NCBI RefSeq assembly: GCF_001418015.1
Contig: NZ_LIQG01000026.1
Location: 930,001 to 994,000, forward strand
Origin: Lacinutrix mariniflava
GTDB taxonomy: Bacteria > Bacteroidota > Bacteroidia > Flavobacteriales > Flavobacteriaceae
Direction of reading: 5' to 3'
Length of the DNA: 64,000 bases
The notes below the pieces were generated by a model. It saw only the letters and a list, made by a program, of their open reading frames with translations, did no database searches and was not told the origin of the DNA. Shown here piece by piece: positions 26,260 to 35,370 of the stretch (positions are counted from its first letter, which is position 1; each line of letters begins with the position of its first letter). The position numbers and the translations under genes are program-made.

Positions 26260-27753
26260 TTATGCTTTAGAAGTTAAGGATTTAAAAAATACAAAACCAA
26301 AACCAACAGTTAACATTAAGTGAAATGGGAACAAACCAAAATCGCCACCTTGATCGCCAACTATAAATGCGCTGTACATACCAAATGCAAAATATAACAT
26401 TAGTAAGCCTTCGAAAATAACGTTTACAGAGACGTTTTTCTTTAAGTACTTGTTGCCTTTCCAGGTATCCTTAATGCTACTAATATTGAATTTTGGTGTA
26501 CGTACAAAGTCACTTCGTTTTCCTATATGGCCTTCTATTACTGCAATAGAGTTATGTAAACTAAAGCCCATTGCGATAGAGAAAAAGGTAAAAAACATAC
26601 CAATATATTGCACAAAGTTTTTAAAGCCTCCGCCATAAGAACGTTTATACATTGTCCAATAGCAAATAAAGAAAATGATGGTACTAACCACAAAGAAACT
26701 CATAACATAAAAGTATGGTTTTAAATGCGCATATTCGTTTTTGATATAGAGCATTGGAATACTTAATATACCTACAATAAGTACGTTTAAAAACATAGTA
26801 CTATTAAGTAAATGTAGTAAACCGTGTAGTTTTGTTTTTGAGGAAATGTTCTTGCTTTTTAAAACTCTCCACATCATTTTTCTAAAGTTTTCTGCGCCAC
26901 CTTTGTTCCAACGGAATTGTTGAGAACGTGCTGCACTAATAACCACAGGTAATTCGGCAGGAGTTACAACATCTTCGAGGTATTCGAATTTCCAGTTTTT
27001 AAGCTGTGCTCTGTAGCTTAAATCTAGGTCTTCGGTTAATGTGTCGCCTTCCCAATTTCCTGCGTCTAAAATGCATTGCTTACGCCAAACGCCAGCAGTA
27101 CCATTGAAATTAATAAAATGACCTTTAGAGTTTCTACCTACTTGCTCTAATGTAAAATGTGCATCTAAAGCAAAGGCTTGAATTTTTGTTAATGTAGAAT
27201 AGTTTCTATTTATGTGTCCCCAACGGGTTTGCACGACACCAATATTACGATCTACAAAATGTGGTATGGTCTTTTTTAGCCAGTCTTTTTGAGGTAGGAA
27301 ATCGGCATCGAAAATGGCAATAAATTCGCCTTTAGCAACTTTTAAGCCTTCTTTTAGGGCACCGGCTTTAAAACCTTGGCGATTGGTTCTACAAATATGC
27401 ACGATGTCTAATCCTTGTTCTTTTAAGGCATTAATTTGAGCACATGTAGTTTCTACAGTATTGTCTGTAGAATCGTCCAAAACTTGAATTTCTAGTTTGC
27501 CTTTTGGATACTCCATAAGCGCAATATTTACAAGTAAACGCTCCATTACATATTCCTCGTTAAAAACAGGTAACTGTATGGTTACGAATGGGACTTTATC
27601 TGGATTGTTAAAATCTAAATGCGGTGTTTTTACCTTCTTTTTTTGAGCAGAGAGATAATTGAAGAGCAGATTTAACTGAGCCAATGCATACATAAAGATA
27701 AGCAGCAGTGCTACAGAGTAAATAATAATAATAACTAAGTTTAAATAAATCAC
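26260..27753 (-). CDS. processive-type family 2 glycosyltransferase (cellulose-synthase-like)
   Basis: 497 residues. An N-terminal membrane helix (about 5-28) is followed by a GT-A domain: VTIQLPVFNEEYVMERLL, LDDSTDNT, the DxD motif in IFDADFLP, the acceptor Asp in LTEDLDLSYR, and QQFRWNKG (Q-x-x-RW). This D,D,D,Q-x-x-RW set marks the processive GT2 group. Four or five C-terminal helices form the export channel. It overlaps the preceding GT2 gene by 4 bases. The polysaccharide product cannot be inferred. Confidence 0.88.
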   Translation of the reverse strand: MIYLNLVIIIIYSVALLLIFMYALAQLNLLFNYLSAQKKKVKTPHLDFNNPDKVPFVTIQLPVFNEEYVMERLLVNIALMEYPKGKLEIQVLDDSTDNTVETTCAQINALKEQGLDIVHICRTNRQGFKAGALKEGLKVAKGEFIAIFDADFLPQKDWLKKTIPHFVDRNIGVVQTRWGHINRNYSTLTKIQAFALDAHFTLEQVGRNSKGHFINFNGTAGVWRKQCILDAGNWEGDTLTEDLDLSYRAQLKNWKFEYLEDVVTPAELPVVISAARSQQFRWNKGGAENFRKMMWRVLKSKNISSKTKLHGLLHLLNSTMFLNVLIVGILSIPMLYIKNEYAHLKPYFYVMSFFVVSTIIFFICYWTMYKRSYGGGFKNFVQYIGMFFTFFSIAMGFSLHNSIAVIEGHIGKRSDFVRTPKFNISSIKDTWKGNKYLKKNVSVNVIFEGLLMLYFAFGMYSAFIVGDQGGDFGLFPFHLMLTVGFGFVFFKSLTSKA

Positions 27754-28442
27754 TTTTTAAAACTGTATTTGAAAATCCATCCTAATATCTTAAAACCTGC
27801 AAATATAGTACCTTTTACTGTTCCAGAGACCTTACTTACTCCAATTCTTTGTTTGTATTTAACAGGTATTTCTACGTACGATAATTTCTGTTTTAATGCT
27901 TTTAATTGCATTTCTACTGTCCAACCATAGGTTTTGTCTTCCATGTTTAAACCTAGTAGCTTATTATATTTAATGGCTCTAAAGGGTCCTAAATCTGTGT
28001 ATTTAGCTCCAAAAAACAATGTCATTAGAAACGTAGCTAACCAATTACCAAAAACTTGTTGCGGTGTCATTGAGCCACCTTCTCTAAGTCGTTTAACTCT
28101 AGATCCAATTACAAAATCTATATCATCATTTAGTATTGGTGCAATTAATTTGGTTAATTCTTCTGGGTAATCGCTATAATCGCCATCCAAAAAAACGATA
28201 ATATCGGGTTTTTCGTTAAGTTTAGCAATGTATTCCATGCCTTTTAAACAGGCATAGCCGTAGCCTTTATTGTTTTCTGTTAGTACTGTTGCGCCTGCAT
28301 TTTTAGCATTTTTAACGGTATCGTCTGTAGAGTTGTTGTTTATTACAATAATCTCTTCTACAGTTTCTGGAATGTCTCGAATAACATTTGCTATGGAATC
28401 TTGCTCGTTATAAGCAGGAATAATTACTTTTATTTTAGACAT
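27750..28442 (-). CDS. family 2 glycosyltransferase, dolichol-phosphate mannose synthase-like
   Basis: 230 residues, a single GT-A domain: KVIIPAYNEQDSIANVIRDI at the N-terminus, VINNNSTDDT, the metal-binding FLDGDYSDYP, and the acceptor region GWTVEMQLKAL. The C-terminus lacks the extra membrane helices of GtrB-type enzymes. It would transfer a sugar to polyprenyl phosphate and so supply the GT-C protein downstream. It starts directly after the stop of the MORN-repeat gene and overlaps the next gene by 4 bases. Confidence 0.88.
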   Translation of the reverse strand: MSKIKVIIPAYNEQDSIANVIRDIPETVEEIIVINNNSTDDTVKNAKNAGATVLTENNKGYGYACLKGMEYIAKLNEKPDIIVFLDGDYSDYPEELTKLIAPILNDDIDFVIGSRVKRLREGGSMTPQQVFGNWLATFLMTLFFGAKYTDLGPFRAIKYNKLLGLNMEDKTYGWTVEMQLKALKQKLSYVEIPVKYKQRIGVSKVSGTVKGTIFAGFKILGWIFKYSFKK

Positions 28443-29351
28443 TTACTTAAGATCACTTAATTTATTTTCTTTTTTAAAAGTGGCCAAATCTGTCCACGTT
28501 TTAATTTTTTTTCCTTCGGAAAATTTACTGGCAGCTACTAGTTTTTCGTTTTTATACATTAAGCAATAACCGTTTTTTTGATTGTCTTTTAATTGACAAC
28601 GATGATTTACTTTTTCCATACTATCGTAAAACAACCACCAATCTGCTTTTTTACCATTTACAAAACGACCTTCTTTTTCTTTAGTGCCATTGCTGTTGTA
28701 AAACGTCCAATATTTGGTTTCTAGCCCAGCTTTGTAAAATCCTGTTTTTTCTTGCTTTCCATTATCGAAATAATAAGACCAGAAACCATGTTTTTGCCCG
28801 TTAGTAAAAAAGCCTTCGGATTTTATATTGCCATTATTATAATAGTTTTTCCAGAATTCTAATGGTTTTCCGTTTGCAAAGTTACCTTCTTTTTTTAGTT
28901 TACCACTAAAGTGATAGAATTTCCAATACCCATTAAAAAGACCTTTACTGTAAAAACCTTCACGCATAATGTTACCATTGGTGTAATAGTCTTTCCAAAA
29001 ACCTGTTTCTTGTCCGTTTTCAAAATAGCCGACTTTGTTTTTCATTTTATCTTTAAAAAAGTAAGCCCAAAAACCAGAGCGTTTACTATTTAAAAAATGA
29101 CCTTCTGCTTCTAGGTTACTATTTTCGTGATAAAACTTCCAGAAACCGGTGTGTAAATCGTTATTAAATTCACCTGTTTTTTCTAAGTTTCCGTTTTGAT
29201 GATAAAATTTCCAATAGCCTGTTTTAAGTTTGTTTTCTATCCAGCCTTCAGCTTTTAAAGTACCATCATTATAATGTGCCTTCGAGTAGGTTTTTTCCGC
29301 GAAAGCGTTAAAACTTATAAGCAATATTAATATGAATAGTGTGTTTCTCAT
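28443..29351 (-). CDS. secreted MORN-type (YwqK-like) tandem-repeat protein
   Basis: 302 residues with a signal peptide (cleavage near NAFA-EK). From residue 25 to 255 there are nine or ten repeats of about 23 residues with consensus G-x-W-K-F-Y-x-x-N-G-x-x-x-x-E-G-x-F-x-N-G-x-x, for example TGYWKFYHQNGNLEKTGEF. Such proteins are often labelled YwqK-family antitoxin, but no toxin is present and the signal peptide argues against it. It probably forms an elongated periplasmic or surface beta structure. It is the first gene of the glycosyltransferase group. The cleavage-site codons are part of a dispersed repeat. Confidence 0.8.
   Translation of the reverse strand: MRNTLFILILLISFNAFAEKTYSKAHYNDGTLKAEGWIENKLKTGYWKFYHQNGNLEKTGEFNNDLHTGFWKFYHENSNLEAEGHFLNSKRSGFWAYFFKDKMKNKVGYFENGQETGFWKDYYTNGNIMREGFYSKGLFNGYWKFYHFSGKLKKEGNFANGKPLEFWKNYYNNGNIKSEGFFTNGQKHGFWSYYFDNGKQEKTGFYKAGLETKYWTFYNSNGTKEKEGRFVNGKKADWWLFYDSMEKVNHRCQLKDNQKNGYCLMYKNEKLVAASKFSEGKKIKTWTDLATFKKENKLSDLK
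29291..29307 (-). repeat. dispersed repeat, family TTTTCCGCGAAAGCG, copy 1
   Basis: TTTTTTCCGCGAAAGCG on the plus strand; read in the minus-strand gene it encodes AFAEK at the signal-peptide cleavage site of the MORN-repeat protein. Confidence 0.7.
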
Positions 29352-29386
29352 TTTGGGCTAAAAGGTAGTGGCGTAACTACTTAGAC

Positions 29387-31027
29387 TTAATTTTTATTTA
29401 CAAAGTCCATTAGGTCAACATCGTTTCCTAATAATACTTCAGTCGGATTTATTCTTCCATCCATACTATCATTCTCTAATTTTAATACTCCTCTTGGACA
29501 AACAGCACTACAAACACCACAACCAACACAACTTGAACGTACTATGTTTTCTCCTTTTTGAGCGTAAGCACGCACATCGATTCCCATTTCGCAACTGTTA
29601 GAACAATTTCCACATGAGATACATTGTCCTCCATTTGTTGTAATTCTAAATTTAGAAAATAAACGTTGTTGAATTCCCATAATTGTTGCCATTGGACAAC
29701 CCATTCTACACCAAGCTCTGTTTCCTAAAATAGGATAGAATCCTGTACCAATTACTCCAGAGAATATTGAGCCAATTCCAAATCCGTAAAAGCTTCTTAA
29801 TGCACTGTCGAAATTGTAAGTGTTTTGGTTTAAGCCAAAAGAGAAATAGCTAGCATTAATTTTTATTTGACTTAAATCGAAAAATGAATAGAATACTAAA
29901 AATGCAATGGTTAAAATGTAGTAACCAATAGCACCTCTAAAAGCACTTTTGTTTAATTCTTTTCTTTTGTAGTATAGTATACCTGCTAATAATAGTGTTA
30001 AGAATACACCAATACTAATTAAAAATACACCTTTTGTAAACCAGTATTTTTCTGAGTCGTAACCTAAAAATGTTGAGATTACAGCTACTGTTGTTACTAT
30101 TGAAAAAACAAGGACAGAATTAATCATCCATCTTTCAAACTTCCATGCTTTAACGCCTTTATTACTTAATTGCCTAAAAGAATCTCCTGCTGTTTCTGCT
30201 AATCCTCCACATCCACAAACCCAAGAACAATACCAACGTTTACCGTATTTGTATGTTAAATAAGGTGAGATTACAAAAACCATTACAACACCTAAGATTA
30301 AGAAAAATAACCCAACTGTTTGTGCATTTATAAACTGGTCTACTCTCCATTGGTCGAAAGCATAATAGTTTAAAGGCCACATGTTTTTAAGGTCGTTATA
30401 TGGTAATGAAAAATCATCTGAGTTTAAACGTGCCATTAATTCTGGAATTACAAAAGCGAATGCTGTTTGAAAAAACATTACAGACCCGGTACGTAATTGT
30501 TGGTAACGGTTATGTCTGTATTTTAGCATAAATTTATAACCAAATGCTAAAATAGCGACAGTATATAAAGTACCATAAACAAACCATTGGCTAGCATTGT
30601 TACCACTTAAAAGGTTACTTAAAGGGTCGAACAGTGCAACTAATCCCGTATTTGCCTCTCCATTAGTTCCTAGTCCTAATAATGCAGGAAAAAAGTAAAG
30701 TACAATGTAAAATACAGTTAGTACAATACCTAATGCCCAACCTAAAACACCTCTAGAGGTTAAAGATTTAAACCAAACACCATCGTTTTTAATACCTTCT
30801 AATTTTGTTAGATAGGCTTCTCTAGAATATACAATTGTACCACCAATAACTAAGCCTAGTGAAAGTGTTAAAAATACGGCTCTATTTGGGAAGTCTACAT
30901 TAAATAAAGCGAGTACTAGTATAAATAATCCTACTAAACCAAAGGCTAAGGCTATTTTTTGTTTTGTAGTTATGTTTAAAGCATCTGGTGATGCTAAAGA
31001 CATACTATGATCTATTTTATTGCTCAT
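29387..31027 (-). CDS. membrane-bound 4Fe-4S ferredoxin-type protein (NapH/FixG-like)
   Basis: 546 residues with about nine membrane helices. Cysteine motifs occur after the membrane region: WCSWVCGCGG in the middle, WCRMGCPMA at about residue 440, then two 4Fe-4S clusters in CISCGNCSNSCEMG and CVGCGVCSAVCPRG. The layout matches NapH/NosR/CcoG-type electron-transfer membrane proteins. It is transcribed 10 bases after the FAD oxidoreductase gene and probably exchanges electrons with it across the membrane. The terminal acceptor is not known. Confidence 0.85.
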   Translation of the reverse strand: MSNKIDHSMSLASPDALNITTKQKIALAFGLVGLFILVLALFNVDFPNRAVFLTLSLGLVIGGTIVYSREAYLTKLEGIKNDGVWFKSLTSRGVLGWALGIVLTVFYIVLYFFPALLGLGTNGEANTGLVALFDPLSNLLSGNNASQWFVYGTLYTVAILAFGYKFMLKYRHNRYQQLRTGSVMFFQTAFAFVIPELMARLNSDDFSLPYNDLKNMWPLNYYAFDQWRVDQFINAQTVGLFFLILGVVMVFVISPYLTYKYGKRWYCSWVCGCGGLAETAGDSFRQLSNKGVKAWKFERWMINSVLVFSIVTTVAVISTFLGYDSEKYWFTKGVFLISIGVFLTLLLAGILYYKRKELNKSAFRGAIGYYILTIAFLVFYSFFDLSQIKINASYFSFGLNQNTYNFDSALRSFYGFGIGSIFSGVIGTGFYPILGNRAWCRMGCPMATIMGIQQRLFSKFRITTNGGQCISCGNCSNSCEMGIDVRAYAQKGENIVRSSCVGCGVCSAVCPRGVLKLENDSMDGRINPTEVLLGNDVDLMDFVNKN

Positions 31028-31037
31028 TTTTTGGGGG

Positions 31038-32345
31038 TTATACGGTTTGTAATCTGTTATTGTAAGTGGCTAGAATGTCTTTTTCAAAATGCTTATAGAA
31101 TTCTGGGTCGAAGTTGGCTTCTGGTAGATTTTTAATAACGTAATCTACATCGCGCTTTTCGGTTAACCAGCGATCGAATGTTTCGTGTCGCATTCTAATA
31201 CCAAAAGTATTAATGCCTAAAAAGGCTTTAGTGTCTTTATGGTAAGCTACGGTTATACATTTTGTATCGTCTTCATGGATCCAGTGAAAATGTTCTTCGT
31301 ATTCCGGACGCCCGCGATCTGCAAATACCCAACCGTAAGTTTGATACTCTAAGTCTAAAAACTTAGCAGAATTAAACCAATGTCCTGGCTTGTACTCAAG
31401 AGGATTGCCACAAATGGTTTGTGCTAATACTTCTCCCATCATTCTACCAGTATACCAGACGGCTTCAATTGTCCTACGTTGTCCAATACCACCATCGCGT
31501 TGCTCTGCACAATCGCCAATAGCATAAACATCTGGAATATTTGTTTCTAATTGTCTGTTAACTAAAACACCTCTGTTAGTTTCAATATTAGACGTTTTAA
31601 GAAAATCGATATTAGGTGCTACACCTGCAGTTAAGCCAACAACATTACATTCTATCTCTTCTCCTGTTTCTGTAATAACTATAGATTTTACTCTGCCGTT
31701 TTCGTCAGATTTTATTTCTTGTAAATTAGTGGATAGACGTAAGTCGATATGGTGGTTTTTAATGTGTCTGTTTATCATTGCGCTTTCACCTTTAGGTAAA
31801 ACACCGTTCCAGAAACTGTCTTCTCTTACTAAAAAGGTAACAGGTATGCTTCTAGAATTTAACATCTCGGCTAATTCAATTCCTATTAATCCTCCGCCTA
31901 CAATTACTGCACGTTTACAGGTTTTATTGTCTGGTGCATTACGTTCTATACTATCAAGATCTTGTTTGCTGTATAAACCTTGTGCGCCTTCTAAGTCTTG
32001 TCCAGGCCAACCAAACTTGTTTGGTTTACTACCAGTTGCAATTACTAATTTATCGTATTCTAAAATATCACCTCCTGTAAAATGAAGTGTTTTAGAGGTT
32101 GTTTCTATTGTTTCTACAAAACCTTTTTTGAGTTCGATACGGTTTTTTTTCCAAAACGAATTCTCGTAAGGTTGCGTATGTTCAAACTTCATGTGTCCCA
32201 TGTATATGTACATTAAAGCAGTACGGGAAAAAAAGTAATCGGTTTCGGCAGAGACAATGGTGATTTTTTTATCAGAATTTTTTCTAATATGTCTGGCTAC
32301 AGTCACACCCGAAATTCCATTTCCTATAATAACTACATGTTCCAT
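31038..32345 (-). CDS. FAD-dependent pyridine nucleotide-disulphide-type oxidoreductase
   Basis: 435 residues from ATG 32343-32345. The frame extends 22 codons further, but MEHVVIIGNGISGVTVARHI opens directly with the FAD Rossmann loop, so the shorter start is chosen. A second nucleotide site is RAVIVGGGLIGIELAE, and the FAD-binding Asp is in PDVYAIGDCAE. This is the nitrite-reductase/rubredoxin-reductase-like group. With the adjacent membrane iron-sulphur protein it forms a probable NAD(P)H-to-membrane electron path. Divergent from the DUF547 gene, with 264 bases between. Confidence 0.85.
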   Translation of the reverse strand: MEHVVIIGNGISGVTVARHIRKNSDKKITIVSAETDYFFSRTALMYIYMGHMKFEHTQPYENSFWKKNRIELKKGFVETIETTSKTLHFTGGDILEYDKLVIATGSKPNKFGWPGQDLEGAQGLYSKQDLDSIERNAPDNKTCKRAVIVGGGLIGIELAEMLNSRSIPVTFLVREDSFWNGVLPKGESAMINRHIKNHHIDLRLSTNLQEIKSDENGRVKSIVITETGEEIECNVVGLTAGVAPNIDFLKTSNIETNRGVLVNRQLETNIPDVYAIGDCAEQRDGGIGQRRTIEAVWYTGRMMGEVLAQTICGNPLEYKPGHWFNSAKFLDLEYQTYGWVFADRGRPEYEEHFHWIHEDDTKCITVAYHKDTKAFLGINTFGIRMRHETFDRWLTEKRDVDYVIKNLPEANFDPEFYKHFEKDILATYNNRLQTV

Positions 32346-32609
32346 ATTTTGGTTTGTTTTTTTAATTCTATTTACAGTAGGTCGCTTGACAAGGTAAAAA
32401 CTTAATTTCAAAAAGATATTTAGAATAGATATAAATTACCGATGATTGTAAGTTTTAATGCGATAAAGAGACGTTAATTTTTTAACATTTTTTTGAAAGT
32501 TGTTGAAAGTTTTTGAAAGAGTTTTAGACTGAAGCAAAAGTTATAACAATTAGAATGTAAATTTTATCTGAAGTTTTTCAGAAATAATAATAGGTTAAAA
32601 AATATTGAA

Positions 32610-33326
32610 ATGAAAAAAATAATAGTAGTAGCATTAATTTTATTAGGAGGCTTTTCCGCGAAAGCGCAAAACTTAGATACATTCTTTAAACAAGCAGATG
32701 CATTTTTAAAAGCAAATGTTTTAAACGGAAAAGTGGCCTACGATGCCATTAAAAAAGATACAAGTACTCTTGATGAAGTATTAAAAATAGCCGAAGGTAT
32801 TACAGTTTCTAAAAGTGATGCTAAAAACTATCAAGCCTTTTGGATAAATGCTTATAACTTATCTGTAATTAAAGGATTAATAGATAATTATCCAACAAAT
32901 TCACCTTTAGATGATAAAGGTTTTTTCGATAAAACAAAGCACAGTTTAGCAGGCAAGAGTATTGTGTTAAACGATATAGAGCACAAACTTTTAAGAGCAC
33001 AATTTAAAGACCCTCGTTTTCACTTTGTTTTAGTATGTGGGGCTGTAGGTTGCCCTCCATTAATAGGAAAGGCTTATTTGCCAAGTACATTAGAGGCACA
33101 ATTACAAAAACAAGCGAAGTTAGCTTTTAATGGTGATTACTTTATTAAAGTTAATGCTAAAAAGAAACGTGTTGAAGGTTCTAAGATTTTAGAATGGTAT
33201 AAAGAAGATTTTACTATGAATGGAACAACAGAGATAGAATACATTAATACGTTTAGAACAGAGAAAATTCCAACAGATTATAAGCTCTCGTATTTTGATT
33301 ACAACTGGAAAATAAACAAACAATAA
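32610..33326 (+). CDS. DUF547 family secreted protein
   Basis: 238 residues. Signal peptide MKKIIVVALILLGGFSAKAQ. DUF547 motifs: YQAFWINAYNLSVIKGLIDN, FHFVLVCGAVGCPPL (the conserved Cys pair) and a closing LSYFDYNWKIN. The family is widespread in marine bacteria and of unknown function; the conserved His/Cys positions hint at an enzyme or metal site. Two more DUF547 genes lie at 44204 and 45058. A porin-like gene follows 30 bases downstream. The signal-peptide cleavage region is encoded by a dispersed repeat. Confidence 0.88.
   Translation: MKKIIVVALILLGGFSAKAQNLDTFFKQADAFLKANVLNGKVAYDAIKKDTSTLDEVLKIAEGITVSKSDAKNYQAFWINAYNLSVIKGLIDNYPTNSPLDDKGFFDKTKHSLAGKSIVLNDIEHKLLRAQFKDPRFHFVLVCGAVGCPPLIGKAYLPSTLEAQLQKQAKLAFNGDYFIKVNAKKKRVEGSKILEWYKEDFTMNGTTEIEYINTFRTEKIPTDYKLSYFDYNWKINKQ
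32652..32666 (+). repeat. dispersed repeat, family TTTTCCGCGAAAGCG, copy 2
   Basis: TTTTCCGCGAAAGCG encodes FSAKA at the signal-peptide cleavage region of the DUF547 protein. Confidence 0.7.
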
Positions 33327-33356
33327 CTAATTAAGAATAAAATTAAAACCAAGGAA

Positions 33357-34277
33357 ATGAAAAAAGTAATAGTATTAGCAATAACATTAGCAGTAGGATT
33401 TATAGGGTTTTCACAAGAAGACAATGAGCCAGCTAGAAGTAATGTTCAAGAATTTACACCAAGTAAATTATTAAATAAAGGACAATGGGATATTAAGTTT
33501 TTTAATAGTCTTTACACACAAACAAAAACAACTGGAGCTGGTACAGGAGAATCTTTTGATATTGATAGACAGAACTTTTTTACAAACACCACAGAAGTTT
33601 ACACAGGTGTAAGTAATAACTCAAGAATAAATGTGGGTTTAATTGTTCAAATAAGAGCGAATAATTACGGTGGACAAAATGCTTTTAGCGTCTTCGATTT
33701 TGATAATAATGGGACAGATTCAAGAAGTGGTTTTACAACTATTGCTCCATCTATAAGAGTTCAGCCTTTTGCTAGTGTGCCTAATTTTTCTATTACAAGT
33801 TCTTTATACTTACCAATATTTAAAGATGAAGCAGTACCTGCTTATTTAGATAAGAGAAGTACGTTTTGGGAAACAAAATTTTTCTACGATAAAACCTTTG
33901 GTGGTGGAGATTGGCAAATATTTACAGAAGCAGATTTTGGTTTTAACTTTGGAGAATCTTCTACAGATGCTGTAGAAAGTGGTGAAGCCGTTAATATTGG
34001 AGAGCGTTTTGCAAACAACAGTTTATTTTTACCAGTAAGTGCCTTTTTAAGTTATTTTCCTTCTGCTAAATCTACATTATTTGTAAATGCACAACAAGCA
34101 TTTTTAATCGATTTAGGGAATGAATTCGAACAGAATTATACACAGTTAGGTTTTGGTGGTAAATACCAATTAACACAAACATTAAATCTTGAGGCATCTT
34201 ATGGAAAAATAGTAAGAGGTAATAATTTTCAAGGATTAGGTAATACGTTTAGCTTAGGAGTTAGAGCATTATTCTAG
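33357..34277 (+). CDS. outer-membrane beta-barrel protein of unknown function
   Basis: 306 residues. Signal peptide MKKVIVLAITLAVGFIGFSQ. The rest is alternating polar/hydrophobic strands with aromatic girdles and a final strand ending in Phe (GNTFSLGVRALF). Sequence such as INVGLIVQIRANNYGG and FAVFDFDNNGTDSRS-type turns suits a 12-stranded-like barrel. It probably forms one transcript with the DUF547 gene. Ligand or pore specificity cannot be seen. Confidence 0.7.
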   Translation: MKKVIVLAITLAVGFIGFSQEDNEPARSNVQEFTPSKLLNKGQWDIKFFNSLYTQTKTTGAGTGESFDIDRQNFFTNTTEVYTGVSNNSRINVGLIVQIRANNYGGQNAFSVFDFDNNGTDSRSGFTTIAPSIRVQPFASVPNFSITSSLYLPIFKDEAVPAYLDKRSTFWETKFFYDKTFGGGDWQIFTEADFGFNFGESSTDAVESGEAVNIGERFANNSLFLPVSAFLSYFPSAKSTLFVNAQQAFLIDLGNEFEQNYTQLGFGGKYQLTQTLNLEASYGKIVRGNNFQGLGNTFSLGVRALF

Positions 34278-34310
34278 TAAATTAAATTTTAAGATAAAAA
34301 GGTATAGATA

Positions 34311-34341
34311 AAGTCTCTCGCATTATTAGCGGGATCTTTTT
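34311..34341 (+). terminator. terminator after the barrel gene
   Basis: TCTCGC/GCGGGA (one G-T pair) around a 7-base loop, followed by TCTTTTT. Moderate strength, 34 bases after the stop codon. Confidence 0.55.
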
Positions 34342-34368
34342 CTTATATTTCGTAAATAATTAAACACT

Positions 34369-35370
34369 ATGAAATACATTAATCTCCTTTTTTTATGTCT
34401 TATTTGTGTATTGCAATCTTGCACATCGCAAACTAAAATTAATGGTGTAAGTTTTGTTGCTGCGGGAATTCCTGTTACAGACAAACATGTAAATCCAGTT
34501 GTAGCCGTTAATGCAAATTATGCTACTGTTATGCCTTTTGGGTTTATTAAAGATCTAAAACACCCAGAGATTGTTCATAATACAGACAGGCAATGGTTTG
34601 GTGAATCTAGAGCAGGTGTTAAACAATATGCTAATAGTTTAGAAGCGAAAGGCATAAAAATAATGATTAAACCTCAAATTTGGGTTTGGCGTGGAGAATT
34701 TACGGGTTACATAAAAATGGAAGTTGAAGAAGATTGGCAAAAACTGGAAGCCTCTTATTCGAGTTTTATTTTAGAATATGCCGATTTAGCTCAAGAAATT
34801 AATGCAGATATATTTTGTATTGGTACAGAGTTAGAGCAATTTGTAGCCAACAGACCTGAGTATTGGAATGCGTTAATTATAGAGATAAAAAAAATATATA
34901 AAGGAAAACTAACCTATGCCGCAAATTGGGACGAGTTTAAACGTACTCCTTTTTGGAGTGAGTTAGATTACATTGGAGTAGATGCTTATTTTCCTGTTAG
35001 TGATAGTAAAACGCCAACGGTTGAAGAATGTTTGTTAGGTTGGAAAGTACATAAGCCTGTAATAAAGGAGGTTTCAGATACATACAAAAAGCCAATTTTG
35101 TTTACAGAATATGGATACAGAAGTGTTGATTATGCAGGTAAAGAACCTTGGAAATCCGAAAGAAGCATGAATGTTGTAAATCTAGAAGCACAGAATAATA
35201 CAACTAAAGCTTTGTTTGAAACCTTCTGGAAAGAAGATTGGTTTGCTGGTGGTTTTGTATGGAAATGGTTTATTGAGCATGATACTGTAGGTGGTGAGAA
35301 TAATAGTCAGTTTACACCGCAAAACAAGCCTGTTGAGGAAATTATTAAAGCCCATTTTAAAAAGCAATAA
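34369..35370 (+). CDS. lipoprotein glycoside hydrolase, GH113-like
   Basis: 333 residues. Lipobox CVLQSC (Cys18), so exported and lipid-anchored. The TIM-barrel strands read VSFVAAGIP, VMPFGFI, IMIKPQIWVWRGEF, DIFCIGTELEQF, LDYIGVDAYFP and ILFTEYGYRS. The two strand-end glutamates, Glu154 (GTELEQ) and Glu247 (FTEYGY), fit the acid/base and nucleophile of clan GH-A beta-mannanase-like family 113. The substrate is probably a beta-mannan or related glycan, inferred. It overlaps the next gene by one base. Confidence 0.75.
   Translation: MKYINLLFLCLICVLQSCTSQTKINGVSFVAAGIPVTDKHVNPVVAVNANYATVMPFGFIKDLKHPEIVHNTDRQWFGESRAGVKQYANSLEAKGIKIMIKPQIWVWRGEFTGYIKMEVEEDWQKLEASYSSFILEYADLAQEINADIFCIGTELEQFVANRPEYWNALIIEIKKIYKGKLTYAANWDEFKRTPFWSELDYIGVDAYFPVSDSKTPTVEECLLGWKVHKPVIKEVSDTYKKPILFTEYGYRSVDYAGKEPWKSERSMNVVNLEAQNNTTKALFETFWKEDWFAGGFVWKWFIEHDTVGGENNSQFTPQNKPVEEIIKAHFKKQ

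Noticed and set aside
28443-29351. YwqK-type antitoxin label.
   Set aside because: There is no toxin gene nearby, a signal peptide is present, and the neighbours are glycosyltransferases.
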